From Nitrincola salilacus (GTDB lineage: Bacteria > Pseudomonadota > Gammaproteobacteria > Pseudomonadales > Balneatricaceae): DNA of 64,000 bases. Location of the stretch: NCBI RefSeq assembly GCF_046271865.1, contig NZ_CP176580.1, forward strand, positions 4,753,509 through 4,817,508. The letters are read 5' to 3'. Under the pieces are notes generated by a model. It was given only the letters and a program-made list of their open reading frames with translations, did not search any database and was not told the origin of the DNA. The position numbers and the translations under genes were made by a program. Shown piece after piece: positions 34,468 through 43,488 of this stretch (positions within the stretch are counted from its first letter, which is position 1; each line of letters begins with the position of its first letter).

Positions 34468-35019
34468 ATGCGTTATCGACTGACACCTTTATATAAAGCC
34501 GGTGCTTATGGCTCGGTTATATGCCTCTGCCTGATCTGTGGAATGATCACGGCCCAGATTCTGGGTCGCATGGCAGACAAATTCATGGTCTGGATCGGAC
34601 AGGACAGTCTGGGTCTTGCGATACCGGGCCTATCTGAGATTTCCGGGTTTCTGCTGGTCGGGGCCAGCTTTCTTGGCCTGGCCTATACCTTCGTCAATGG
34701 CGGACATATCCGTGTCACGCTGCTGATCAGCCATCTATCACCCACTATACGGGTTTTTCTTGAGCTCTGGTGTCTGAGTCTTGCGCTGCTGCTGTGCGGT
34801 TTTCTGGCCTGGTATACCTTCTGGCTCGTGGATGACAGTATCGCCTTCAATGAGGTCTCCTACGGCATACTCAGGATACCCCTGTGGATTCCGCAAAGCG
34901 GTATGTTGCTGGGCATATTAATGCTCTGTGTGGCGCTGTTTGAAGCCTGGCTTCAGGTTGCCATCACAGCCTTCACCCGACCTGCCGAATTCATCATCGA
35001 TGACAGTGGTCACGAATAA
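34468..35019 (+). CDS. TRAP transporter small membrane subunit (DctQ family)
   Basis: A 183-residue protein with four predicted membrane helices and 'GLAYTFVNGGHIRVTLL', the usual DctQ motif. It pairs with the large permease. It lies 15 bp before dctM. Confidence 0.9.
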   Translation: MRYRLTPLYKAGAYGSVICLCLICGMITAQILGRMADKFMVWIGQDSLGLAIPGLSEISGFLLVGASFLGLAYTFVNGGHIRVTLLISHLSPTIRVFLELWCLSLALLLCGFLAWYTFWLVDDSIAFNEVSYGILRIPLWIPQSGMLLGILMLCVALFEAWLQVAITAFTRPAEFIIDDSGHE

Positions 35020-35034
35020 GAGCGGAGACTGATT

Positions 35035-36333
35035 ATGTTATTCATGATGCTGGTGCTGACTGTGGCACTGTTTGTTCTGCTGGGTACAGGTGTCTGGGTG
35101 GCTTTTGCCCTGCTGGGACTCGGCTGGCTGGGGATCAGCCAGTTCACATCGATTCCGGTCGGCGACATGATGGCGTCGGATATCTGGAGTGCAAGCTACA
35201 GCTGGGAGCTGACGGCACTGCCGATGTTTATCTGGATGGGTGAAATCCTGTTCCGTTCACGTCTGGCTGAGGATATGTTCACCGGACTCTCACCCTGGAT
35301 GCAACGTATCCCGGGCCGCTTGTTGCATACCAACGTGATCGGTTGCGGTTTGTTTGCGGCCGTATCTGGCTCCTCTGCCGCGACCTGTGCGACCATGGGC
35401 AAGATGACCATCCCTGAACTCAAACGCCGAGGTTACGATGATAAACTGGTGCTGGGAACGCTGGCGGGATCTGCAACGCTTGGACTGTTGATTCCTCCCT
35501 CGATCATTCTGATTGTATTTGCGGTGGCAACGGATCAATCCATTGCACGTCTTTTCGTGGCGGGTATCTTTCCCGGTCTGATGCTGATCGCATTGTTTGC
35601 CGCTTATCTGATGATCTGGTCCTGGCGCAATCCGGATAAGGTACCACCGGCTGATCCGGTGATGTCGTTCCGGGAAAAATTGTATAGATCGCGACGTCTG
35701 ATACCGATGATGGCTTTGATTGTCGGTGTTATCGGCTCTATCTATGCCGGTTTTGCGTCCCCAACTGAAGCCGCTGCCATCGGTGTGGTACTGTCTCTGA
35801 TACTGGCTTTTTGCAATGGAGCGCTGAGCTGGAGCACTTTTATGGAGGCTGCTCTGGGAGCAGTGAAAACCTCCTGCATGATCGCCTTTATCCTGGCCGG
35901 TGCCTCCTTCCTGACGGCAGCGATGGGTTTCACCCGCATGCCAAGTGAGCTGGCTTCGCTGATTGCGACGATGGATCTGTCGCCGTTCATGCTGCTGGCG
36001 GTTCTTACGCTGTTCTTCATCGTGCTGGGATGTTTCCTGGATGGGATCTCCGTGGTGGTACTGACAACCTCAATCATGTTGCCAATGGTTGAGGCTGCCG
36101 GTATCGATCTGATCTGGTTCGGAATCTATCTGGTGATCGTGGTCGAGATGTCGCAGATCACACCACCGGTTGGGTTTAACCTGTTCGTTTTGCAGGGTAT
36201 GACCGGGAAAAATATCCTGCATATCGCCAAAGCAGCCTTACCCTTCTTCTTCCTGATGCTGCTGGGTGTTATCCTGATAAGCTTGTTCCCGCAGATAGTC
36301 ACCTTTCTGCCAGATGCCATGGGTAATCGTTGA
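35035..36333 (+). CDS. TRAP transporter large permease subunit (DctM family)
   Basis: A 432-residue protein with about 12 membrane helices carrying out Na+-driven import. The DctM blocks 'LPMFIWMGEILFRS', 'VSGSSAATCATMGKMTIPELKRRGYD' and 'LGLLIPPSIILIVFAVATDQSIARLF' are all present. Its stop overlaps the regulator start (TGATG). Confidence 0.93.
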   Translation: MLFMMLVLTVALFVLLGTGVWVAFALLGLGWLGISQFTSIPVGDMMASDIWSASYSWELTALPMFIWMGEILFRSRLAEDMFTGLSPWMQRIPGRLLHTNVIGCGLFAAVSGSSAATCATMGKMTIPELKRRGYDDKLVLGTLAGSATLGLLIPPSIILIVFAVATDQSIARLFVAGIFPGLMLIALFAAYLMIWSWRNPDKVPPADPVMSFREKLYRSRRLIPMMALIVGVIGSIYAGFASPTEAAAIGVVLSLILAFCNGALSWSTFMEAALGAVKTSCMIAFILAGASFLTAAMGFTRMPSELASLIATMDLSPFMLLAVLTLFFIVLGCFLDGISVVVLTTSIMLPMVEAAGIDLIWFGIYLVIVVEMSQITPPVGFNLFVLQGMTGKNILHIAKAALPFFFLMLLGVILISLFPQIVTFLPDAMGNR

Positions 36334-36869
36334 TGACACAGGAAAAACACAGCCGTCGTGTGGTTGATCCACGTGGCCCGATCGTCTCGTCCGAACATCT
36401 GTCGCGCAGTGCGCAAGAGCTGTCGGAGTTTGAATTCGGTCTGATCATATCCAGCCACGCATTCAACCGCTGGATGGTTCGCTGCATGACGGCTGTTGGT
36501 TTTCCTGAACTGGGTTCGCTGGATATTCTGGTGCTGCACAGCATCAATCATCGTGAGCGTGCCAAGCGCCTGTCGGATATCTGTCTGGTGTTGAATGTTG
36601 AAGACAGCCATACCGTCAGTTATGCATTGAAAAAGCTGGCTAAACTAGGCCTCATAGAGGGCGAGAAGATGGGCAAGGAGTCCTTCTTCAGAACCACGGA
36701 TGAGGGCCGCAAGGTCTGTACCAGCTATGCAGAGATCCGAGAGGCCTGTTTGATCGAATCTCTGGCATCGCTCGGTATTGCTCGAGAGGATATGCATCAG
36801 ATAGCCAGTACGTTGCGTGCTATCTCTGGCTTGTATGATCAGGCGGCACGCTCGGCGGCCTCGCTGTAG
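36333..36869 (+). CDS. MarR-type winged-helix transcriptional regulator
   Basis: A 178-residue protein with a winged helix ('RLSDICLVLNVEDSHTVSYALKKLAKLGLIEGEKMGKESFFRTTDEG' region) of the MarR type. Its ATG shares a base with the dctM stop, so it is coupled to the TRAP operon and is the likely local regulator of it, and possibly of pxpABC. Confidence 0.82.
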   Translation: MTQEKHSRRVVDPRGPIVSSEHLSRSAQELSEFEFGLIISSHAFNRWMVRCMTAVGFPELGSLDILVLHSINHRERAKRLSDICLVLNVEDSHTVSYALKKLAKLGLIEGEKMGKESFFRTTDEGRKVCTSYAEIREACLIESLASLGIAREDMHQIASTLRAISGLYDQAARSAASL

Positions 36870-36897
36870 TGGATCAGTAACAACAGCGAAGCATTTG

Positions 36898-37842
36898 TCA
36901 GTCAGATGCTTCGCTTCCTGCCTTGACCCAACCATCCTGCTGTTCAACCACCTCATATCTGGCCCACAGACGAAACCCTTCCAGTGAGCTGCTACCTGTT
37001 TCACCTTTATTTGTACCGGCCAGGGTGCGATATATCACGTTGGCAGATCTCCCGGATCTCAGTGTGATCACCTGACGTATGCCCCAGCTCTTTCCCAGCT
37101 TGCCGTTGCTGTAACAGCGACCGGCGCGTATCTGATCAGGGTGCACCGGATGGTTGGCAGAGTGCTGATGCGCAAGCTCTAAAAGCTCTGCCATCTGCTC
37201 AGCCGTAATATCCAGATAGGAGTCGGTCTGCTCCAGTGCTGCGGCAAAATCCTCACGAGTCAGTTCGAAATGATCCTGCTGATTGTTTCCAGACCGACTG
37301 ACCTCATGCCTGCGCATCAGTCCTGCGGGATAGCGCCGCCATGCAAACAGTGCATTGAACAGAAAAGCGACCAGTAAAAGTGTCATTACATTCATCAATA
37401 CCGGAGTAATCAGATAGCCATAGCCCAGGGTATAGACCTGATCACCTCCGATCACTGCAATCATGGATGTCGCACCTGCCGGTGGGTGCAGGCAGCGGAG
37501 GTATTGCATGGCAGCCATTGCTGTGGCGGCAGCCAGTGCCGGTGTCCACCAGGTGATGGGAAACAGCTTGTGGCAGGTTACGCCGATGGCTGCTGCCAGC
37601 AAGTGCCCGCCCAATACCGGCCAGGGTTGAGAGAAAACACCATGCGGAGAGCCAAACAACAAAATGGCAGTGGCGCCCATGGACGCAATCATCAACAGGG
37701 AGCTCTGATCAGCCAGATACCATTCCGAGATCTCATACACAGCCAGTAGCCCCAGCAATGCGCCTGATATGGATATCAGCTTCTCAGCGTGAGAAGTGGT
37801 ATTGGGTTGAATGCCGAGGATCTGGCGCAGCAGAGTGTTCAA
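36898..37842 (-). CDS. HPP-family membrane protein with C-terminal soluble domain
   Basis: A 314-residue protein. The N-terminal 170 residues form four or so membrane helices with the name-giving motif 'LHPPAGATS' and 'GSPHGVFSQPW'; HPP proteins have been linked to nitrite transport in cyanobacteria and plastids, but most are uncharacterised. The C-terminal 130 residues are hydrophilic, with no domain I recognise (many homologues carry CBS domains there). TTG start at 37842, with AGGTGAG upstream. Confidence 0.78.
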   Translation of the reverse strand: MNTLLRQILGIQPNTTSHAEKLISISGALLGLLAVYEISEWYLADQSSLLMIASMGATAILLFGSPHGVFSQPWPVLGGHLLAAAIGVTCHKLFPITWWTPALAAATAMAAMQYLRCLHPPAGATSMIAVIGGDQVYTLGYGYLITPVLMNVMTLLLVAFLFNALFAWRRYPAGLMRRHEVSRSGNNQQDHFELTREDFAAALEQTDSYLDITAEQMAELLELAHQHSANHPVHPDQIRAGRCYSNGKLGKSWGIRQVITLRSGRSANVIYRTLAGTNKGETGSSSLEGFRLWARYEVVEQQDGWVKAGSEASD

Positions 37843-37888
37843 AGCCGACTCACCTGAGTGATTGGATGTTTGATACAGCCCATATGCT

Positions 37889-37963
37889 AGCTTGTGCGCA
37901 AGCTGCAGGCAAACCGGCTGTCAGTACATCATGACCCTTTGCGTTGGATCAATGCAAAGGGTC
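37889..37963. repeat. Two inverted repeats in the HPP / DUF465 promoter gap
   Basis: AGCTTG/CAAGCT (37889-37904, 4-nt loop) is followed by a perfect 10-bp repeat, GACCCTTTGC (37933-37942) and GCAAAGGGTC (37954-37963), with an 11-nt spacer. Both lie between divergent genes, so they are regulatory sites or structured leader RNA rather than terminators. No T-run follows. Confidence 0.5.
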
Positions 37964-38017
37964 TGAGAAAGGTCTAGTATGGTCTTGAGCTAAATCTGAT
38001 ACACAAGGAAGCTGAAA

Positions 38018-38266
38018 ATGGTAGAAAAACACGATCTGATCCATGAACTGCCCGAGTTTCGTGAGCAGATTCACCAGATGAAAATGGACAACGCACATTT
38101 TGCCAAACTGTTTGATGAGTACCATCAGCACGATCACGAAGTGCGTCGTATTGAAAACGGTGTCGAAGTGAGCAGCGATGAATATATCGAAAACCTGAAA
38201 AAACAGCGGTTGAGCCTGAAAGATCAGCTCTTCGCGATGCTGAAGAGCGATGAAGCTTCAGTCTGA
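38018..38266 (+). CDS. YdcH/DUF465-family small protein
   Basis: An 82-residue, charged, helical protein with the DUF465 pattern: 'MDNAHFAKLFDEYHQHDHEVRRIENG' and 'LKKQRLSLKDQLFAML'. Function in bacteria is unknown. A short hairpin with a GTAA loop (38276-38293) follows and may end its transcript. Confidence 0.88.
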   Translation: MVEKHDLIHELPEFREQIHQMKMDNAHFAKLFDEYHQHDHEVRRIENGVEVSSDEYIENLKKQRLSLKDQLFAMLKSDEASV

Positions 38267-38275
38267 TCCGAATAA

Positions 38276-38293
38276 GTGCCCGGTAACGGGCAC
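38276..38293. terminator. Short GC hairpin after the DUF465 gene
   Basis: GTGCCCG (38276-38282) and CGGGCAC (38287-38293) pair over a GTAA tetraloop between two convergent genes. The following sequence is only mildly T-rich, so it is a weak terminator candidate. Confidence 0.45.
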
Positions 38294-38317
38294 ATTCTCC
38301 TACCTTACTTCTCTCCT

Positions 38318-39352
38318 TTAATGACGCTTTGCCAGCAGCATCTGTAACTTTTTCGGTAACAGACTTTGAATTCTGCGGTTGATGCGTTCTTCATGTTTTT
38401 GCCAGAGTATGCCAAGCCAGATAATGCCGAGACCGATCACAGTCAGTATAAATGGAAACAGAATACTGTCCTGGAAGACGTTATAGGCCAGGTGTCCGAG
38501 ATAGGTGGCAGCACCCAGTGCCCCGAATACGACGAAAACACGGCGCGACAGGACGGCTCCGATCAGAATCATGCCCAGGTTGATGCAGAAGTAGATAAAC
38601 TTGTTCAGCTCGCTGTCGGATGAGAGCAGTGTCATACCGCTCCAGAAAGTGATCACGCCAAACAGATAGAGCCAGAAGGCAAAATCCTGACGGCGGGTAG
38701 TACGGACATCGATCCAGAAGGCGAGCAGCGTCATCAGTAGTCCGAACCAGATGGAAGTCAGTTTGCGCAGCTCCCAGTTATAGTCCAGATCGTTAAACAG
38801 AAAAGGCACCAGATCCATGCTCATGTACCAGAGCGTGACGGCAATCGGCATCACCAGAAAAGCCAGACGATAGCGCCAGAGCAGGATAGTACCGACCGCC
38901 AGAGTACTCAGTTCCATGATCAGCCAGCGCCAGTCGATCCAGCGGTGTAGATCACGATAGAAACGCCCCTCTGCCCAGAGTCCAAGACCATTTTGCAAAC
39001 CATAGATAGCCAAGGGTGTCAGCACCAGCACAAAAGTGGCTGTGATACCGGCCGGAATCGGCAAGCGCTTGCTATAGAGCAGATGCTCGGTCAGCCACAG
39101 GCCAGCGACGGCATAGGCGAGCGCAATAAATAGCAGCCCCCAACCACCGAAGCTCTCCCAGCCGAGTGTCATGAACAAGGTCATGGCACCGATGGCCAGC
39201 ATGCCTCCCAGATAATAGAGGATATGGGTAAAGCGAAACCCGGGTGTGTCTTGAGATGCCTGGTTCAGAAACGCCCAGAGCGCCTGTACTTGTTGTTCGC
39301 TGATAATGCCCTGCTGGCTGGCCTCATCAAGTAGGCCTCGATTCAGTTTCAT
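38318..39352 (-). CDS. DUF2157-like multi-pass membrane protein
   Basis: A 344-residue protein with a short cytoplasmic N-terminus ('LLDEASQQGIISEQQVQALWAFL'), typical of DUF2157-type proteins, followed by about nine or ten hydrophobic segments. The C-terminus is basic. Function is unknown. The ATG at 39352 is five bases from AAGGAG; a GTG two codons earlier is less likely. Confidence 0.7.
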   Translation of the reverse strand: MKLNRGLLDEASQQGIISEQQVQALWAFLNQASQDTPGFRFTHILYYLGGMLAIGAMTLFMTLGWESFGGWGLLFIALAYAVAGLWLTEHLLYSKRLPIPAGITATFVLVLTPLAIYGLQNGLGLWAEGRFYRDLHRWIDWRWLIMELSTLAVGTILLWRYRLAFLVMPIAVTLWYMSMDLVPFLFNDLDYNWELRKLTSIWFGLLMTLLAFWIDVRTTRRQDFAFWLYLFGVITFWSGMTLLSSDSELNKFIYFCINLGMILIGAVLSRRVFVVFGALGAATYLGHLAYNVFQDSILFPFILTVIGLGIIWLGILWQKHEERINRRIQSLLPKKLQMLLAKRH

Positions 39353-39412
39353 GGCCACTCCTTGTGCTAATATCTATTTTTATATTGTCTACTTTACCCT
39401 GTAGAGGTCGCG

Positions 39413-39661
39413 ATGATGGAGCAAATGGTTGAACATCAGATGGAGTATAACCGCTTTCTGCTGACACAGGATGGTCATGATTGTGTGCTCGAGTATCAGA
39501 TCTCGGATGATCAGATCAACTTCAGCAGCACCTACGTGCCCCCTGAACTGCGCAACCATGGGCTGGCAGAAAAACTGGTCAGAGCCGGATTGAAGTGGGC
39601 CAGAGATAATGGCTATCAGATCACGGCTACCTGCTGGTATGTGCAGAAGTTTCTGCACTGA
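39413..39661 (+). CDS. Small GNAT-like N-acetyltransferase (YjdJ type)
   Basis: An 82-residue protein with the minimal GNAT fold of the YjdJ/PF14542-like group: 'STYVPPELRNHGLAEKLVRAGLKWARDNGYQITATCWYVQKFL'. The 'RNHGLAEKL' stretch corresponds to the acetyl-CoA pyrophosphate loop. Substrate unknown. GAGG lies five bases before the first ATG. Confidence 0.82.
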   Translation: MMEQMVEHQMEYNRFLLTQDGHDCVLEYQISDDQINFSSTYVPPELRNHGLAEKLVRAGLKWARDNGYQITATCWYVQKFLH

Positions 39662-39727
39662 CAGAACTCCTGGCGCTTCTACCTGTCATAGGGTTAAGCC
39701 ATTACGTATTACTTTCGGAGTTTACTC

Positions 39728-40174
39728 ATGCGATCACCTTCAATCATTCTGGCGGCTTTTCTGAGCAGTGTAGTATTGACCAGCACAGCAAATGCTGAAT
39801 CTGTCATGCAGGTATACAAGAGCGAGTTCTGTGGTTGCTGCAAAGACTGGATTACCCATGTCGAGTCTGCTGGCATCAAGGTTGAAGCCGTGAATATTGA
39901 TGATCTTAATGGCAAGAAGGCAGAGTTGGGACTTCCTCAGGAGTTGTCTTCCTGCCATACCGGCGTTATTGATGGCTATCTGGTAGAAGGTCATGTTCCG
40001 GCAGATGATATACTTCGATTGCTGAGAGAGCGGCCAGCAATCAAGGGGCTCTCAGTACCTGGCATGCCTCATGGTTCACCGGGTATGGAAACCGGACGCC
40101 TGGATCATTACAAGGTGTTTGCGTTTGACCAGACCGGTAAGCAGCCAGAAGTCTGGTCGGAATATAATCAGTAG
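39728..40174 (+). CDS. DUF411 periplasmic metal-binding protein
   Basis: A 148-residue protein with a signal peptide ending near 'ANA-ES', then 'YKSEFCGCCKDWITHVE' with a CxCC thiol motif, and 'VEGHVPADDILRLL', 'IKGLSVPGMPHGSPGME', the DUF411 core. Homologues occur in copper-resistance loci and probably bind a metal. A degraded second copy lies at 45947-46226. Its stop abuts the stop of the convergent kinase gene with no base between. Confidence 0.88.
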   Translation: MRSPSIILAAFLSSVVLTSTANAESVMQVYKSEFCGCCKDWITHVESAGIKVEAVNIDDLNGKKAELGLPQELSSCHTGVIDGYLVEGHVPADDILRLLRERPAIKGLSVPGMPHGSPGMETGRLDHYKVFAFDQTGKQPEVWSEYNQ

Positions 40175-41323
40175 CTACTTAGACGTTTCCTGGTTGCCTG
40201 CATGCCGTGCCAGCGTCAGGCAGCGCTGGCGTAGTTCCTCTCCCTCAGCAGAGCTTGCGAATCCCGGTCGGTCCAAACGTTGAAGCAAGTAGGTGAAGCC
40301 CAGCACTCCCAAACGTTGTTGCCAGTCACCACCTACCAGCATTTCTACCCGCTCGCCAGGTACACCGCGCAGAAGCCTTGCCAAGTCAAAGCCCACTGGC
40401 AGATAGCCCCAGCGATCCCAGTCGATCAGCGCGATGGTGTCTCTCTTGGCATCAACCAGCACGTTGTTTCGGTGCAAATCGCCATGGGACAGTACCCGAG
40501 GTAGGCGCCACAAAGTGGTCAATAGCCATAGCAGGAAGCGTCGCTCTCCTGGTGCACGGGGGGATCGGAGGCCATCGCTCAGGCCTCCGAGCAACTGCTT
40601 TCTTAGCAGTGTGCCTTTGTGGCTGCGTCTGCCCAGTGTTTTACGCTGTTCCTCACCGGCGTCCTGTAGGCGTTTGAGCTCCTCTATCACCCGAGGTATC
40701 CAGCACTCCCAGCCAGGTCCGTATTGATCCAGAGTCACCCCGGTGCAATAGTCGAAAATCTGTACCAGTCGACCGTCAATATTCAAGGTTTTGTGTAGTG
40801 CTGGACAGGAGATCGCCGCTGGGGTGAGTACAAGCAAGTGGAAGCGAGTCAGGTCCGCAGCTTCACGATAGTCCGTATTCAGACGCACCACCCGTTCAGG
40901 CTGATCGTGTGTTGCAAGTACTGTGGCAACTACCTGACCCACTTGGCCAAGTAATGGACGAAAGTGATCGAAATTAAGCTCAGACTTCAGGGCTGCGATA
41001 GCTGCATACTCAGGATGAGTATCGGCCAGGGCTGCGGGCAGCCAGTTTTGGGATTGGGGGGCTAAATATAACCAGGGACTGTTGTGTAGAGGAATACCCT
41101 GTAGGGTTGTTACCCGTACGATATCTCCAGACGCAAACTGCACGGGCGCTTGGAAGCCCACAAGGCCATCTTCCGAGTGTCCTGCTGCCTGAACGTCGAG
41201 GCGCTGATCTTGACAGTGCAGAGTACAGCAGGGTTTGCCGTTAATGCTAACCAAAACCCAGGACTCAGGACACCAGCCAGCCAGTCCATCGCTCCAAACT
41301 CGATCCAGATAGCCAATCTTCAC
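40175..41323 (-). CDS. APH-type phosphotransferase with an N-terminal beta domain
   Basis: About 382 residues. The C-terminal 250 form an aminoglycoside-phosphotransferase-like kinase: 'LSHGDLHRNNVLVD' (catalytic loop HGDxHxxN) and 'IALIDWDRWGYLPVGFDLARLL' (metal-binding aspartate). The N-terminal 90 residues ('GYLDRVWSDGLAGWCP') resemble a beta-sandwich module seen in some polysaccharide glycosyltransferases, suggesting a sugar or lipopolysaccharide substrate rather than an antibiotic. That is inference. The start is uncertain; GTG at 41323 fits the domain edge, and a longer frame to 41461 adds unlikely residues. Confidence 0.72.
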   Translation of the reverse strand: MKIGYLDRVWSDGLAGWCPESWVLVSINGKPCCTLHCQDQRLDVQAAGHSEDGLVGFQAPVQFASGDIVRVTTLQGIPLHNSPWLYLAPQSQNWLPAALADTHPEYAAIAALKSELNFDHFRPLLGQVGQVVATVLATHDQPERVVRLNTDYREAADLTRFHLLVLTPAAISCPALHKTLNIDGRLVQIFDYCTGVTLDQYGPGWECWIPRVIEELKRLQDAGEEQRKTLGRRSHKGTLLRKQLLGGLSDGLRSPRAPGERRFLLWLLTTLWRLPRVLSHGDLHRNNVLVDAKRDTIALIDWDRWGYLPVGFDLARLLRGVPGERVEMLVGGDWQQRLGVLGFTYLLQRLDRPGFASSAEGEELRQRCLTLARHAGNQETSK

Positions 41324-41373
41324 ACTGCTTACAATCCTATTTGTGCCACTGTGCCGACATGGCAATGCCGATG

Positions 41374-41391
41374 TTATTTTCCTATACAGAA
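41374..41391. repeat. Candidate distal attachment site (attR-like) of the defence island
   Basis: These 18 bases match the last 18 bases of mnmE (59300-59317) at 15 positions, in the same orientation, with an unbroken run ATACAGAA. The mnmE 3' end is the known attachment site of SGI1-type islands. The copy lies between the kinase gene and the first defence gene, where an island edge would be expected. Confidence 0.5.
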
Positions 41392-41426
41392 ACCAAAAAT
41401 ATAAAACCAATAGCTGATTTCGGCGC

Positions 41427-41512
41427 GCACTTAGAGTGCTGCTTTTTGATAACTGCATCATTCTGATGCGTCATCGACAGAGTGTCGACTGTAACTGGCG
41501 ATATCTCATATC
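41427..41512. repeat. Array of four short hairpins with 3-nt loops
   Basis: Four perfect inverted repeats follow one another, each with a 3-base spacer: GCACT/AGTGC (41427-41439), GCATCA/TGATGC (41455-41469), TCGACA/TGTCGA (41474-41488) and GATAT/ATATC (41500-41512, reaching into the stop codon of the helicase gene). They fill the space between the att-like site and the first island gene. Confidence 0.6.
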
Positions 41513-43487
41513 AACGGTCGATTAAGCATTTAGAGTTTGTTAATTGAATCGCTTCAAATTCATCATCTACAAACCAACCACTGTCTTTAATTCGTGCCAG
41601 GGCTGCTACAGGGTTGGATGACCAGAGTACAAGAGCAAGTGACTCTTCCGCTCTGCTACAGGTAACGTAAAGTAACCGCAACGTGCGGTCGATGGTCGTT
41701 TCTTTATCTTCGATTACGTTATCTTTATCTCTTTTGCTAAGTTCTACACCACCAAAGATTTTGTCGTAACAAAACAGGTTGCCGCCAGCTAACTTGTCAT
41801 CCATCACAATCATGACATGAGGAAATTCTGAGCCCTTGACGACTTGGTGAGTTGCCAGTGAAGAATTCCCGGCTAGGTATATGCGGTACTTTTGTAGCTG
41901 ATTCCAAGGTGAGGAGAGTAGCGCGTACCAACCTCTGCGCATCCGATCCTGTTTGGATTCTTCTCCTCTACCAGGTGCTGGAGGTGGGAGGGACATGTCC
42001 GCATATGCAGCCAGGAGGCGATGATCAATCTCAAACAGCTTTGCTCTCAAGACTGGTTCAAGTATCTCTCGCACGGTTGAAATCGGATTTGCACAAGAGG
42101 TGGCGAAAGCTTTAATAGCTTGAAGTATTTCGTCGACGCGGCTTGCTCGCTCTACGGTATTTTCGGACATACCATCGAGGCAGCCGTAGCGTCTAAAAAC
42201 CTCCGTGACCTTGAACTCATTAACGGCACCATCGCTACCAACGCACGCTTCTAGCTCAGCAAGCTCGTTCAATAAAAACTGTACAACTGCGGGCCCTTTG
42301 TTTTCGCCACTGCCACTAGGTGCAGCAGCGTTCGGGTCAAGCAGAGCCATGGCACTAAATACATCAAGAAAAGAACCGCGTGCTGCGACAAGTTTGTGCT
42401 CCAGTGCGAGCAATTTGTATGTACCTTGGCTCCAAACCTCTGACCCGCTCGCCTTCCACATTTGATATGCACACCAACGTTCACCGATAACCTTATCTTC
42501 TGTAGAAAGCTTCGTGTCACCTACGTATAGTCGAACAAGGCCGCCTGTCTTCTCTGTTCTGGGATGCTGTTTTGAGCCATTCGCAGGTTTGGCTCTACCT
42601 TCGAGCTTTGCTTCCCAAATGGTGTTAATGAGGGTAACGATCCTACGTTGACTACGATGATTCATTTGCAGTTCTGGTGTAGCCCAGCTCTCAGGCACTA
42701 AGCTCGGAAGATCCGAATGCCCATCGTTATAGATGCGCTGTCGATGGTCTCCGAGTAAGCCAATAGTCAGACCACTTCCTCGTGGTTCTGCAAGGCTCAT
42801 TAAGGCATCCAACATGCCTTTCATTGTGTCCTGTGACTCATCAATAAGTACTATAGGATATCGATCTTTAAGGATAGTCTGGAGTGTAGGTCTGTTCTTG
42901 AGGAGCCAAGCCGTTACGTCAAGGACATGCTGGTGGGTAAGCGCTCCGGAGCCATAAGTCTCGCGATCCGGATGGTAGATAAAGACATCCGTTTCTCTAA
43001 GTGCCGTTATGGCGTCTTCTATTTCTTCCAGATCTCGCTGTTTTGCTGGTGTAATCCCCTTTGGCTTTGCTCGTGCTTCCGCAGTTTTATTTTCAAGTTG
43101 AGCTTCCTTTATTGCTATGAGAGCTGTTTGGATGTCTTCGTTGAATCCACTAATGAGCTCCCAGCAAAATGCGTGGATTGTAGATACCCCTACCAAGTCA
43201 TTATTCCCGAGGCGTCCGTTAATGACCGCAACCGCGTTTTTCGTGTATGTGATCACTCGTATTGAGCGCCCATACATACGCAGGCGTCTGGCAAGTAGCC
43301 CCCCTTTTTCGTGTTTCACCACCCCTGTCATCCGACGTAGCACCTCTACTAGAGTTCGTGTCTTCCCTGAACCTGCCCCTGCGAAAAGGAAGTAGCTTCG
43401 CGGGGGCTCCTCAGTGAGGTGGCCGCAGATTTCTTCGACAACCCCTGCATCACGATCGTTGTCTGCACTAATAGGGAGTGTGCTCAT
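41511..43487 (-). CDS. UvrD/PcrA-like superfamily 1 helicase, Gabija GajB-like
   Basis: A 658-residue SF1 helicase. Motif I 'GAGSGKTRTL' (37-43), motif II 'IDESQD' (215-220), an arginine-containing 'MNHRSQRRIVTLIN' block, motif V 'VVKGSEFPHVMIV' and motif VI 'LLYVTCSRAEESL' are all in place. It lies 1 bp downstream of an OLD-type nuclease gene, the arrangement of Gabija (class 2 OLD) phage defence. The described GajB is about 494 residues; this one is longer, with extra sequence between the motifs. Its substrate is probably DNA. Confidence 0.85.
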   Translation of the reverse strand: MSTLPISADNDRDAGVVEEICGHLTEEPPRSYFLFAGAGSGKTRTLVEVLRRMTGVVKHEKGGLLARRLRMYGRSIRVITYTKNAVAVINGRLGNNDLVGVSTIHAFCWELISGFNEDIQTALIAIKEAQLENKTAEARAKPKGITPAKQRDLEEIEDAITALRETDVFIYHPDRETYGSGALTHQHVLDVTAWLLKNRPTLQTILKDRYPIVLIDESQDTMKGMLDALMSLAEPRGSGLTIGLLGDHRQRIYNDGHSDLPSLVPESWATPELQMNHRSQRRIVTLINTIWEAKLEGRAKPANGSKQHPRTEKTGGLVRLYVGDTKLSTEDKVIGERWCAYQMWKASGSEVWSQGTYKLLALEHKLVAARGSFLDVFSAMALLDPNAAAPSGSGENKGPAVVQFLLNELAELEACVGSDGAVNEFKVTEVFRRYGCLDGMSENTVERASRVDEILQAIKAFATSCANPISTVREILEPVLRAKLFEIDHRLLAAYADMSLPPPAPGRGEESKQDRMRRGWYALLSSPWNQLQKYRIYLAGNSSLATHQVVKGSEFPHVMIVMDDKLAGGNLFCYDKIFGGVELSKRDKDNVIEDKETTIDRTLRLLYVTCSRAEESLALVLWSSNPVAALARIKDSGWFVDDEFEAIQLTNSKCLIDR

Positions 43488-43488
43488 T

